Part shown: piece after piece, positions 1 to 10,545 of the stretch
How the letters are laid out: the number at the start of each line of letters is the position of its first letter
How positions within the stretch are numbered: position 1 is the first letter of the stretch
Origin: Vanessa cardui
Lineage: Eukaryota > Arthropoda > Insecta > Lepidoptera > Nymphalidae
Length of the DNA stretch: 64,000 bases
Direction: 5' to 3'
Assembly (NCBI RefSeq): GCF_905220365.1
Contig: NC_061152.1
Span: 795,001-859,000 of the forward strand
Made by a program: the position numbers and the translations under genes
Notes under the pieces: generated by a model
Seen by the model: the letters and a program-made list of their open reading frames with translations, nothing else
What the model was told of the DNA's origin: nothing
Database searches by the model: none

Positions 1-277
1 AAATTACTATTACAATAATTCTGAAAAAAAAATGTGCTGTATACCTCCACGTAAGTACTTTCAACGAAAACCATAGCGGACCCTGTATCATACATAGTAG
101 TAATGTATGGAAATAACTACCTACAAACTATGAAAATAAGTGGAGGAAGGAATAAGGAATGTTATATACCTACATACAGAAGTGGGCCAGGGTAGAAATA
201 GAGATTGCTAAATTTTCATCTTCTGGCCCATCACGCTCTTGGCCGTTTTTTTTTAATTTGATATAGGTAGGCGGTGA

Positions 278-552
278 TGAGCCGAAATGGGTCAGTGGTT
301 TGAACGCGTGCATCTAAACTGATGATTGTGGATTCAAACCCAGGCAAGCACCACTTAATATTCATGTGCTTAATTTGTATTTATAATTCATATCGTTCTC
401 GGCGGTGAAGGAAAACGTCGTGAAAAAACCTGCATGTGTCTAATTACATCGAAATTCTGCCACATGTGTATTCCACCAAGCATATGGACTCTCCTTAAAG
501 AGAGAGGAGGCCTTAGCCAAGTAATTCGAAATTTACAGGCTGTTAATGTTAT
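278..552 (+). mobile_element. SINE A (Metulj-like tRNA-derived SINE)
   Basis: The family has a tRNA-like head with A box (GATGGCCCAGTGG in good copies) and B box (GGTTCAAACCC), a body of about 200 bp and a tail in AACAGCCTGTAAATT complement ending (GTT)n. Transcription would be by RNA polymerase III, and mobilisation by a partner LINE. This copy is diverged. Confidence 0.8.
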
Positions 553-593
553 TTTGCCACCAGGCCATACTTCAGCAACGCTGAACGCTATTA

Positions 594-885
594 CTTGGTG
601 GTAGGGCTTTGTGCAAGCCCCTCTGGGTAGGTACCACCCACTCATCAGTTATTCTACCGCCAAATAACAGTACTCAGTATTGTTGTGTTCCGGTTTGAAG
701 AGTGAGTGAGCCAGTGTAACTACAGGCACAAGGGACATAACATCTTAGTTCCCAAGGTTGGTGGCGCATTGACGATGTAAGGAATAGTTGATATTTCTTA
801 CAGCGTCATTGTCTATAGGTGATGGTGACCACTTACCATCAGGTGGTCCGTATGCTCGTCCGCCAATCTATACCATAAAAAAGCA
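594..885 (+). mobile_element. Repeat B (about 290 bp, poly-A tailed, non-autonomous)
   Basis: Full copies run from CTTGGTGGTAGGGCTTTGTG to CCAACCTATACCATAAAA and end in an A-rich tail. The 5' end can fold, because GGTGGTA pairs with TACCACC. No tRNA A/B boxes are obvious, so the head is not clearly Pol III tRNA-type. Retroposon-like; family name not established here. Confidence 0.75.
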
Positions 886-909
886 TTTAATTATGTTTTT
901 TTTGAACAG

Positions 910-1664
910 ATAAAAAAAATACTGCAATTGAATATATGACGTGTCATATTTGTGACTTGGATGTACCGAGGGTGTACTTAAACGAACACAAGGAAAGCTT
1001 CATACACAAATTCAATACAAAAATAGCAGATGTCGCTTTAAAGCGCTTGCAATTATACATGACGAGTAACGACGATACCACATCAGAAATCGATGGAAAT
1101 CCATCAACGTATTATTGTCGAGAATGTTCCATGATAGTTAATCTTACAGATGAGATTTCTCATAAAAAATCAAGGCCCCATAAGAATTCAGTTGTATTCG
1201 AAAGATTTCTAAAGGATTTTCTTCATTTGTATACGAATGATGAAAACGTAAATAATGAACGAAATTTCAAAACTGAAAATCAAATAGATAACGAATTTAA
1301 AATTATAGATAAAAAAGATCTCGCACATAATAAAGAAATTGCAAGAAAAACCACAGATACAATCGTTGATAAACCTAGGATGAACGTAAAAGACTATTTA
1401 ACGGTTTTAAATAGTAAATATGAAACGGAAACGATGTTTTTAAAAGCGAATTGTGGTGACATCGAAATCGAAGCGATGGATGGTAGTATAGTTAGAGTTT
1501 GTGAGGAAAGTTTTCACGCTTTTAGGAAAATTGGGCAGAAATTCATCCAATGCATGTTGTGCAAGGATATTTTTGATTTGGCATCGTACAATGATCATAT
1601 AATGAGCGACAGACACATGAAGATGGTGAGCCTACCGTTGAAAGACAAGCATTGTGTGCGGCAG
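910..1664 (+). CDS. Zinc-finger gene, first visible exon
   Basis: Acceptor TTTTTTTTGAACAG ends at 909. The frame is open from the acceptor, and residues before the ATG (NTAIEY) read as plausible protein. The exon encodes three fingers, beginning CHIC, YYCREC and QCMLC. It ends at CGGCAG|GTACGA. Confidence 0.8.
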
Positions 1665-3873
1665 GTACGACTATATTTAGTTTTAACAATCTTACTGAAA
1701 GTCATGTAGCTAAGCTAGCTAAGTAAATTTCCCGCAGCTGGGCTAAGACCTCACCCATTAAGGAGTTTGGAACATATTCCACCACGCTGTTCCAATGCGG
1801 GTTGGTGGAATGCACATGTGGCAGAATTTAAATGAAAATAGACACATGCAGGTTTCCTCACGATGTTTTCCTTCACCGAGCACGAGAGGTTACAAACACA
1901 AATTAAGCACAAGTTATAGTGGTGCTTGCCTGGGTTTAAACTTTTACTCTTACAGAGCGAAAAATCTGCCCGAAGTTTCATAACAAACATACAGATATGT
2001 ACTTAGAACCGAAATATCCAGTGATTAGAACGCATCTTAACCGATGGTTGCGGGTTCAAACCGAGAAAAGCACCGTTGATTATTCACGTGATTAATTTGT
2101 GTTTATCATCTCGTGCTCGGCAGTGAAGGAAAACAATGTGAGGAAACCCGCGTGTTTTTAATTTCATAGAATTCTGCCGCATGTGTATTCCACCAACCCA
2201 CATTGAAACATCGTGGTGGAGTATGTTCCAAAAAACGCTCTCCTCAAAAGGAGAGGAGGCTTTAGCCCAGTAGATAGAAATTGCCAATCTGTTGATGATG
2301 ATATCATGTTAATCTATGTATATTTTGTTTTCAGATTAGTGAATCGCGGAGACACTGCGTGGTATGTAATACAATCATTGACGGTACAGATATACACACA
2401 CTCTGTGACACAGATCACAGTGACAATTTAAAAAATCTACTAATATCTGATAAAATAAATGAAATTCATAATATAAGTGATACAAATTCAGAATCTAGAG
2501 TAAACGATACAGTTACACCTAAACTTTTGTACAATGACGTTTTAAAAAGTATCCCTTCAAATAATTCAAATGCTAACAATGTAATATCTAACATTGAAGT
2601 AAATAATACACAATCAAGTAGTAATGAAGATACGAATAGGAAAAGATTCTGCGATGCGTGTAACGTATCAATAAGTGTAAAGAAAATTAAAAAGCACGAA
2701 AGCACAATGAAGCATGTCCTCAATACGATGTCCGATAATCATTATTTGCTTAAAATCGTTGACGTCAATATTCTCCGATGTAAAGTCTGTGATGTTGACG
2801 TCAAAAATCATTACGACGATATCGATAATCATTTCAGTAACGCTGATCACGTTAACAGATACGATAGTCTGTTAAATTTAAACAGTATAAAAAGGATCGA
2901 TGAAATGAGGTTTTACTGTGCCAATTGTGACGTTACTATCTTGTTTAAAAACGAATATTTACACGTGGATTCGAAAGAACATAAAATTAAATCTCAAATA
3001 GAAGTTAAGTCAGTGATTACAGAAAATCGTAAAGTTGGTCAAATAGATGAAGAGATTGTTCCAGCAACAGTTAGGGTAATTGTTGTACCAAACGTTGATA
3101 GGGTTGAAGAAGCAACGAATTTTAGTAAAATTGTTGACTCTGTCGAGAATGGCAAACCAGTTACAAATGTAAATTATACAGTTGAACAGAAAAGTGTTGG
3201 TAACATTATCGATCGTGTTGCGAATCTGAGTAAGGCACTTGAACCAGCTGCAAATGTCAGTAAAATCATCAAACCAGATATCAATGCTAAAAAAGCTGTT
3301 GATATTATCAAACCAGTTATCAATGATAATAAAACCGTTGAGCCACTTCCAAGTAGTATCGATAAAGTGAAAGAAGTTGAAACGGTTGTCAAACCTGATG
3401 CAAATATAAATAAAACAGTTATCAAATGTAATGCAGACGATCCAAATTATTACTTCTGTGTCATCTGTCAAGTTAAAGTTCCGAACAACTATCATAATAT
3501 CAAAATTCACAATGAAGGAAGACCTCACAAGAAGATTTTGGATAAATTATTAGGGAATATTGTCAAAAAACCTGAATTGAATGTAGCAAATGAGGATTTG
3601 AAGCCAGTTCATTATCTGTTATCAGCGACGGAAACTGCAGGTGTTTTGCATTGTGTTATTTGCAAATCAGATTTGACGAACAGTGAAGGGAATATCAAGA
3701 ATCATTTGCAAGACGCTAGTCACATGACTAAATATACAACGTACTTGAAAGAAAATAGTTTGGTTATCGTCGACGGTGACGTCTACTGCGCTGTGTGCGT
3801 TGTTAAACTAGGTAAGCGGTGTGAAATATCGCATTGTACGGGTAAAAAGCATATTTCGAATATGAATGCTTAA
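910..3873 (+). CDS. Multi-U1/C2H2-type zinc-finger protein (3' part of gene, 2 exons)
   Basis: Join 910-1664 and 2335-3873; the junction is phase 0 (CAG|GTACGA donor, TTTTCAG acceptor). The first visible exon starts with a good acceptor at 908-909 and is open upstream of the ATG at 936, so the true start probably lies outside the window; ATG 936 is the fallback. The product has at least 763 residues and about ten fingers of the form C-x2-C-x(12-16)-H-x5-H, for example CHICDLDVPRVYLNEH, CDACNVSISVKKIKKH, CVICQVKVPNNYHNIKIH and CAVCVVKLGKRCEISH. That spacing is the U1/matrin type, often RNA- or dsRNA-binding, not the classic DNA-binding TFIIIA type. Between fingers 7 and 8 lies a low-complexity Val/Lys/Asn stretch with imperfect repeats around IIKP and TVEP. 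I do not recognise a named orthologue. Function is unknown; nucleic-acid binding is an inference from finger type. Confidence 0.8.
1724..1946 (-). mobile_element. SINE A copy in zinc-finger gene intron
   Basis: Antisense to the gene; paired with an opposite copy at 2012-2295, so the two fill most of the 670-bp intron. Confidence 0.75.
2012..2295 (+). mobile_element. SINE A copy in zinc-finger gene intron
   Basis: Sense orientation, ending about 40 nt before the acceptor of the last exon. Confidence 0.75.
2335..3873 (+). CDS. Zinc-finger gene, last exon
   Basis: The acceptor TTTTGTTTTCAG ends at 2334. The first codons (ISESRRHCVVC) put a Cys pair at the junction, supporting the splice. The exon carries seven more fingers and ends at TAA 3871-3873. 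The first canonical AATAAA downstream is at 4244-4249, so the 3' UTR would contain an antisense SINE A copy. Confidence 0.85.
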   Translation: MSESRRHCVVCNTIIDGTDIHTLCDTDHSDNLKNLLISDKINEIHNISDTNSESRVNDTVTPKLLYNDVLKSIPSNNSNANNVISNIEVNNTQSSSNEDTNRKRFCDACNVSISVKKIKKHESTMKHVLNTMSDNHYLLKIVDVNILRCKVCDVDVKNHYDDIDNHFSNADHVNRYDSLLNLNSIKRIDEMRFYCANCDVTILFKNEYLHVDSKEHKIKSQIEVKSVITENRKVGQIDEEIVPATVRVIVVPNVDRVEEATNFSKIVDSVENGKPVTNVNYTVEQKSVGNIIDRVANLSKALEPAANVSKIIKPDINAKKAVDIIKPVINDNKTVEPLPSSIDKVKEVETVVKPDANINKTVIKCNADDPNYYFCVICQVKVPNNYHNIKIHNEGRPHKKILDKLLGNIVKKPELNVANEDLKPVHYLLSATETAGVLHCVICKSDLTNSEGNIKNHLQDASHMTKYTTYLKENSLVIVDGDVYCAVCVVKLGKRCEISHCTGKKHISNMNA

Positions 3874-3941
3874 ATTTTTGGACAGATGTATCTTGGGTTT
3901 GGCAAACTTAAAATAAGTAAAGTAAAAAAAAGTAAAGTAAC

Positions 3942-4228
3942 AGCCTGTAAATTCCCACTGCTGGGCTAAAGGCCTCCTCTCCCTTTGAGGAGAAGGTTCG
4001 GAACATATTCCACCACGCTGTTCCAATGCGGGTTGGTGGAATACACATGTGGCAGAATTTGTATGGAATTTGTCACATGCAGGTTTCCTCACGATGTTTT
4101 CCTTCACCGCTGAGCACGAGATGAATTATAAAGACAAATTAAGCACATGAATCAGCGGTGCTTGCCTGGGTTTGAACCCGCAATCATCGGTTAAGATGCA
4201 CGCGTTCTAACCACTCGGCCATTACTCA
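3942..4228 (-). mobile_element. SINE A copy in probable 3' UTR
   Basis: Near full length. Almost identical to the copy at 4610-4903, suggesting recent activity or a local duplication. Confidence 0.85.
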
Positions 4229-4243
4229 AAGAAACAAAAACAA

Positions 4244-4249
4244 AATAAA
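4244..4249 (+). promoter_or_regulatory. Candidate poly(A) signal of the zinc-finger gene
   Basis: First AATAAA after the TAA at 3873, just beyond an antisense SINE A; further AT-rich signals follow after 4337. Confidence 0.4.
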
Positions 4250-4609
4250 TCTTTATAATCCTAGAACGAAATACTTTAATAGAAGCATTCTTTCTTTCCG
4301 AATTGTAAAAAAAGAGTGTACAAGTATAGCTTTAAAAATAAACTAAAAATATTTATAAGCGAAAATATATATGAATAAAATAAGTAAACATTATGTCTAT
4401 ATTTAAAATAAAATTTAATGTTACTAAAATTTTGACCATTTACTACATCATTTTTTCATTGTTTTTATTTATCTTTTCTGGGTCAATGTGGATGTGTACT
4501 GCCGCAGATTCTACCACAAAAAAATATACTTTGTATATGAGATATATGTAATGCTCATTGTAAAGTGAACTGTAGATTCTTTATGGGTAATAAAGTTCTT
4601 CTTTACAAC

Positions 4610-4903
4610 AACAACAACAGCCTGTAAATTCCCACTGCTGGGCTAAAGGCCTCCTCTCCCTTTGAGGAGAAGGTTCGGAACATATTCCACCACGCTGTTC
4701 CAATGCGGGTTGGTGGAATACACATGTGGCAGAATTTGTATGAAATTTGTCACATGCAGGTTTCCTCACGATGTTTTCCTTCACCGCTGAGCACGAGATG
4801 AATTATAAAGACAAATTGAGCACATGAATCAGCGGTGTTTGCCTGGGTTTGAACCCGCAATCATCGGTTAAGATGCACGCGTTCTAACCACTCGGCCATT
4901 ACT
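4610..4903 (-). mobile_element. SINE A copy
   Basis: Full length with (AAC)n at the tail side (plus-strand ACAACAACAACAG). Confidence 0.85.
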
Positions 4904-4919
4904 CGTTAAGATGCAAAAA

Positions 4920-5042
4920 TACAACAATGAGAAAAATAAAGTGTCAATTATTGTAATCAGTGTATATTAATAGTTTAAAAATGGTTGTTTATCAAAATAA
5001 ATAAATAAAAATGCATGTTTAAAATCCAGTCAAATAGCCTGT
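4920..5042. mobile_element. MITE D remnant
   Basis: Only the two ends remain (GAGAAAAATAAAGTG side and CCAGTCAAATAGCCTG side), fused by a deletion of the core. Confidence 0.5.
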
Positions 5043-5224
5043 TTAACGCATTATTTTTCGCTATATTGTAATCTGTTTGCAATCTTACGGTAACATACAT
5101 GATACTTATAAAAAATGAAAATATAACAGGCATTTTTTTTAAGTTACTTATTTCTGATTTCAAAGAAGAATACCTGTTTATTTATTATAATTATTCTAAG
5201 AAGGAGGTTGCATAAAATGTGATC

Positions 5225-6669
5225 TTAACACGTTCAGTGCCAGCGACAAGCCTAGCGTGTTCATGCGAATTTCTATAGCCACGCCGCGAACACGCTAGGC
5301 TTGTTCTAAGAATTTCAGTGATATCTTAAAAACTAGGCTAAATTATTCATTCAAACTAATTGTGTGCAATCTTCAAGCGATAAGCTACTGAGTTTTTAAG
5401 TGGCCCGTTAAAAATAATATTTTTTTTTTATTTTAGAAAAAAATGTCTTTTGTAATGCCGGCGACACGCTAGGCTTGTTCACTTATTAAGGATAATCATA
5501 GATTGTCAAACTGTTTTTTCAACAAACCACATTTTATTAATGGCTTATTACCAATTTGTTGACAATTGAACTAATTTTGTTATTGTTTTCTCAAATTTGA
5601 GGAGCTTTGTTACATTTTTTTTTTGTACAAATATCTATTATTATAAAAATTTATACACCTTTGTAGTAAAACTATATAAGCCGTAATTCTGCCATTCCTA
5701 TTTAATGACAAAGTTTATACTAAATTGTCTTACTTTGTGTTATGTTGATACTGATACTGATTATGTATTACAAGTACCTATATGTTAGTTCGATTAATCA
5801 TTAACTACCACATACATACACCAAATATTTAAAATCAAACACTAAATAAGGCTGATTTACCTTAAAAATGTAAACACATGTCAACTTCAAAGCTTGATTA
5901 TTTTTTAATTATTTGTTTATTAATTATTACTTATTTAATTTTTCTTTATTATTATATCAAGACATATGCACCGAATCGATATCCTATGACCTTTGAACAT
6001 TTCTAGCAACTAAAAAGAAAGTGAACGAAACAAGTGAGATAAAAATTGATTTTAGAAATTAATAAGTATGTATTTGAGAAAAAAAAAGAAGGTGCATTTT
6101 TATGGACACTTTATGAAGCGAAATTTAAACTCTGTTTTAATTTGTACATATTGAAAGTTCTATTTTATTTTATTTGATTATACCTTACTAATTTCAAACT
6201 GACCCGCGTCCTTTGCAGGGATACAACAGTAGATAACATATAACAGTATGTATCATGAACAATTTTTTTATTGAAATACGAACTAAATCATAACGCGATA
6301 AAAAGTATATATCAAATTCGACACCAATGTAAATATGATATGTGGGAATTTATTAAAAAGTTTTACAACCACTGATTCATTATGATGTTTAGTTACCATA
6401 AAAGCGGTTTTTTGTCATAATTCCGGGATAAAACACTGACAACATCATTCTAAACACCTTAATTATTGCATAACACAAGAAATATTAACTAAAAAGACCG
6501 TTTTAACAAAAAAATAATCATTTTTTTGTTCCTGTGCCAGTGGACACGCTACGCTTGTCCATACAATTTATCTTGCGATGCCGGGGACACGCTTAGCGTG
6601 TTCGCGGCATTATGTATGCCGGCATCGCTATAAGCATAGGAAAAATTTAGGTGGCAGTGAACGTGTTAA
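5225..6669. mobile_element. piggyBac-like non-autonomous element with TTAA duplications
   Basis: Flanked by TTAA at 5225-5228 and 6666-6669. Terminal inverted repeats are CACGTTCAGTGCCA at the left and the complement of TGGCAGTGAACGTG at the right (one mismatch). The subterminal motif CACGCTAGGCTTGTTC recurs in direct and inverted forms near both ends (5240-5310, 5460-5480, 6540-6610). There is no transposase ORF in 1.44 kb of AT-rich filler, so it depends on an enzyme supplied elsewhere. The sequence at 7438-7535 resembles the unoccupied site. Confidence 0.72.
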
Positions 6670-7535
6670 TATTTTTTAATATAATGTTGTTATGAAGACT
6701 AAGGCTGTTATTATAAATACCTAATATTGTTATTGTTTGAAATAAATACAAATAATCATAATAGAGTACTTTCGGAATAAATATGAAATAATAATATAAT
6801 ACAGAATAATAATAATAAAGAATAAATTATGAAATTGATGCAACTTTAAAGAATATGTAGAAATATACTTAAGAAAATTTATTTTAAGTCATAAAAGCAC
6901 ATTATTACTTTATTATATTAAATTAAAAAGTCGTAATTTTTAATCTACATGTCACGTGACCTAAAATACGAGCCGCCATGGTGTGACGTAAGAGCGGCAA
7001 ATACGGTCGGTTGCGTGATAAGTTATTTTTTTTTAATTTATTTTACAACATCCACAGGCTGGCAGATGCTCGTGCCGTTTTTTTAAATTTTGTTTTAAAC
7101 GTTTTGGCGATTAATTTTTATACTAAATATCAGCAGATCTTCGCTGAATTTCATTCGTCTTGGGAGACGTTGACATTCACTCACATTGACATTTTTTTTT
7201 TTAAATATTTTGAAATAGTATATACATAATCTATAATATGTGGCAGTAAATGCGTAATAAGTGATAAGTTATTAACAGCTGAACTATATCTATCAACTTT
7301 AACTTCAAGGATTTACTTTAACTTCTATTTTGTTTCTTAACGTCAGGGTCGACTGCAAAAAAGGTATTAATAATGAAGTTGACACTTTTTTTTAATTTGA
7401 TATTTTGATAATATAATATAGGTAAAAATCTAACAGATTGCATGTGATCTTATTTTTATTATTGTTACGAGGACCAAGGCTGATATTATGAATACCTAGT
7501 AATGTTATCGGTTGAAATAAATATAAATAATTATA
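6670..7535 (+). repeat. LINE-tail-like duplicate segments and AT-rich filler
   Basis: 6670-6765 and 7445-7535 are related (GACTAAGGCTG... then GAAATAAATA...). In between I see only AT-rich sequence and no supportable gene. The ORF at 7011-7229 is low complexity. Confidence 0.45.
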
Positions 7536-7539
7536 TTCC

Positions 7540-8083
7540 GTGTTTTATTTGAACCTCTGCCATTTCTTACGACTACCAATCATAATTAAAAAGAATATAA
7601 CACCAAACAATAAATTGTTTTACATAGCGAAGTCACGCACAAATGTTTCTAAATATTCCCCGATAAATAGAATATGTGGCCAGTATAACGATTTGTGTGC
7701 ATTAACACAAAATATTGATGTTTTTTTCGATTCCATGCCGAAGTTTTAGCGAAAAATTTGTGATGTTTTGTCAAGTTCTGTTAATAAAATTTAGCTAGTA
7801 GTTTATTTTGCTTGTTATGTGATATTCTTTCTTCTTTGGTTATCTATATTTTTTTCGTAATATTTTTGTAATTGAAAATTCATTTGTTATCTTTATTTTA
7901 TTTTTGTAATCTCAAAAGATAAGTATTATTATTAAGCAGCTAAACAGTAATCTTCAGCAGTGCTGTGTACGTCTGTAATTGGTACATACATCAGATAAGT
8001 GTCAATTTTAAATGTTTAGTTTAAGTGTTTAATGTATGTACTGTTGATGTGCCATTCAAATAAATAAATAATAATAATAATAT
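7540..8083 (+). pseudogene. LINE reverse-transcriptase C-terminal fragment with 3' tail
   Basis: The peptide RTNVSKYSPINRICGQYNDL at about 7630-7690 resembles the C-terminal end of lepidopteran LINE ORF2 proteins. The TAG at 7747 is followed by an AT-rich 3' UTR ending in (AAT)n at about 8060-8083. 5' truncated. Confidence 0.55.
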
Positions 8084-8177
8084 GTCATCCTCTTTTTTCT
8101 TGGAAGTATCAATCTTAGCTATGCAGCAGATATATTGTTGTTTTATTTTTAAACGTTCTAAATAAATTAATATTGGA

Positions 8178-8680
8178 CAACATCACATACATTACTCTGA
8201 TCCAATGTAAGTACTACAACTTGATGGTAGGGCTTTGTGCAAACCCGTCTGGGTAGGTACCACCCACTCATCAGTTATTCTACCACCAAATAACAGTACT
8301 CAGTATTGTTGTGTTCCGGTTTGAAGGGGGAGTGAGCCAGTGAAACTACAGGCAAAAGGGACATAACATCTTAGTTCTCAAGGTTGGTAGCTCATTGAAG
8401 ATGTAAGGAATAGTTATTATTTCTTACAGCGTCATATGGGTGATGGTGACCACTTACCATCAGGTGGCTCATATGCTTGTCTGCCAACCTATACCATAAA
8501 AAAGTAGCTAAAGCACTTGTGTTATGGAAAATTAGAAGTAATGTAGGTACTACAAACACCCAGACCCGAGACGACGTAGACAACTAATGGTAATCTACAT
8601 CGACTCGGCAAATCAAACCCGGAACCTCGGAGTGGCGTAACCATGGAAACCGGTGTACACACTCGACCGCGGAGATCGTT
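8178..8680 (-). mobile_element. SINE C copy split by repeat B
   Basis: SINE C is a second tRNA-derived family: on its sense strand A box GTGGTCGAGTGG, B box GGTTCGATTCC and a tail reaching GATGTTGTCTCAT. Here the tail end lies at 8178-8217 and the head at 8502-8680, separated by a repeat B insertion. Confidence 0.7.
8218..8501 (+). mobile_element. Repeat B inserted in SINE C
   Basis: Full-length copy ending ATACCATAAAAAA; it interrupts a SINE C, so it is younger than that copy. Confidence 0.75.
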
Positions 8681-8876
8681 GAAATATTGTAATAAAAATA
8701 AATATTTCTTTATGTAGATTGTTAACACTTGTGGGTTTTTAAGAAAATAAAACACTTAACACACTCTCTAAATATACTAGTGTGTCGTAACGTTATACAG
8801 GTATATTTTAAAAAACAGAATGGCGTACCTTTTGGCGCGTCCTATCTCATTTAATAAAAATAGTCTGAAGTCAGTT

Positions 8877-9163
8877 ATGGCCCTGTAGTTAGAACGCGTG
8901 CATCTTAACCGATGATTGCGGGTTCAAACCCAGGCAAGCACCGCTGAATTATGTGTTTAATTTGTCTTTATAATTCATCTCGTGCTCAGCTGTGAACGAA
9001 AACATCTTGAGGAAATCTGAATGTGACAAATTTCATAGAAATTCTGCCACATGTGTATTCCACCAACCCGCATTGGAACAGCATGGTGGAATATGTTCCA
9101 AAACCTCCTCAAAGGGAGAGGAGGCCTTTAGCCCAGCACTGGGAATTTACAGGCTGTTGTTGT
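8877..9163 (+). mobile_element. SINE A copy
   Basis: Full length with GTTGTTG tail; head GGCCCTGTAGTTAGAACGCG has lost part of its A box. Confidence 0.8.
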
Positions 9164-9483
9164 TAAAGTCAGTTGACGAACTAGTGAGGTTAAATTATTG
9201 TTAATTTAATAAATATGACGAATAACGTCATTATTAATAATACATTATACAAATAATAAAGTATAGGTAAATAAATCAGGATATAATATATTATTGAGAG
9301 TTGTTATAGCTGGGTGCCTATTTTCCACTTGTTAACGAGATACATTACTATTATAGTTAAATATTTAAGAAATTCATATTTTGTTAATGTATCTAAAGAA
9401 GCTTCGCTATTATTTGCTTCTTTATAATTAAATATTGAAAGCATACTATGAATTAAATTTTTACTTAATTTGATGCACATTAA

Positions 9484-9720
9484 GGGGAGGGTTTGGAGAA
9501 TATTCCACCACGCTGTTCCAATCCGGGTTGGTGGAATGCACATGTGGCACTATTTAGATGAAATTAGACACATGCAGGTTTCCTCGCGATGTTTTCCTTC
9601 ACCGTGGACGAGATTAATTATAAACACAAATTAAGCTCATATATATAGTGGTGCTTGCCTGGGTTTGAACCCGAAATCATTGGTTAAGATGCACGCGTTT
9701 TACCCCCTGGGCCATCTCAG
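9484..9720 (-). mobile_element. SINE A copy, 3' truncated
   Basis: Head and body are present, but the last 50 bp including the GCCTGTAAATT end are missing. Confidence 0.75.
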
Positions 9721-10360
9721 CTCGTACTAAATGTATATTGTATTCATTTATATGTAATCAATTTGAAATGATACAGGTTTAAACGTGACACCTCTGCTGA
9801 GAGCTTGGTTAAAGTATCATGCTGATTCCTTATGATACTGCATCAAAGTAACCATGTCATTGCAATCTCATTGAGGTCTCGGGATAATTATATGTATATA
9901 TTTCTGAATCTAGACTTGTAAAAATTGGTCACATGCCTCAAACAATTAAAAAAGAGCTGATAATCTTTTTTTATCATATTTAAGAATATTCTTGTCACGT
10001 TACAAATGAAAAAACATAATCGGCTGATCTGCTAAGGAGGTGCAGTCATACAAAAAATTATTGCCTTATACATATAAGATACCCTTTTCGTTCTAGTATT
10101 TAATTTAAATGAGCTTTAATGTACAATAATTATTGAGTAAAGTGGTAAAAAAGTAAGTATTATTTGTATTTTTCGTTGGTAACACTTATATGACAGCTTT
10201 CATTATTAAGTTTGTAATTTGTATCTGCCTTCTTATTATTTATTATTATCTGTGATTTGTGTCTGTTATTGTCAAATGTCATATCAGTATAGGTAGGTAA
10301 TGCTTCATTGACGCGATGTTTTCATTTAAATTATTTACAAACGAAAGCTAAAAAATCATA
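9721..10360. other. Intergenic stretch upstream of Brd8
   Basis: AT-rich, without recognisable genes or repeats. It should contain the Brd8 promoter; no TATA box or downstream element is convincing. Confidence 0.4.
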
Positions 10361-10545
10361 ATGAGTTCGGTACAAGAACGTTTACAATTAAAACGAGTGC
10401 CGTTAGATACGTGGAACGTTCGAGAGCAATTATGTCTCGCGTCGGCTGTAGTGCGGAGCGGCGATCAAAACTGGATGTCCGTATCGCGGGCTCTGAAAAC
10501 TGTCGGTGAACCGAATAGACCTCCGGACTGGTATTCCCAGAAAAG
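10361..10545 (+). CDS. Brd8: Brd8 exon 1 (start codon, SANT-like block)
   Basis: The ATG follows an AT-rich leader with stops upstream. It encodes the most conserved BRD8 block, ending at TCC CAG AAA AG|GTAAGA, which is phase 2. Confidence 0.92.

Noticed and set aside
3010..3528. 172-codon minus-strand ORF
   Set aside because: Antisense of the zinc-finger exon; hydrophobic Phe/Ile/Asn bias typical of a shadow.
4581..4784. Recurrent ORFs starting MKENIVRKPACDKFH
   Set aside because: They occur in most SINE A copies in the antisense or sense strand; a by-product of the repeat, not a protein family.
5225..6669. Possible intact transposase gene
   Set aside because: No ORF of useful length in either strand inside the element.
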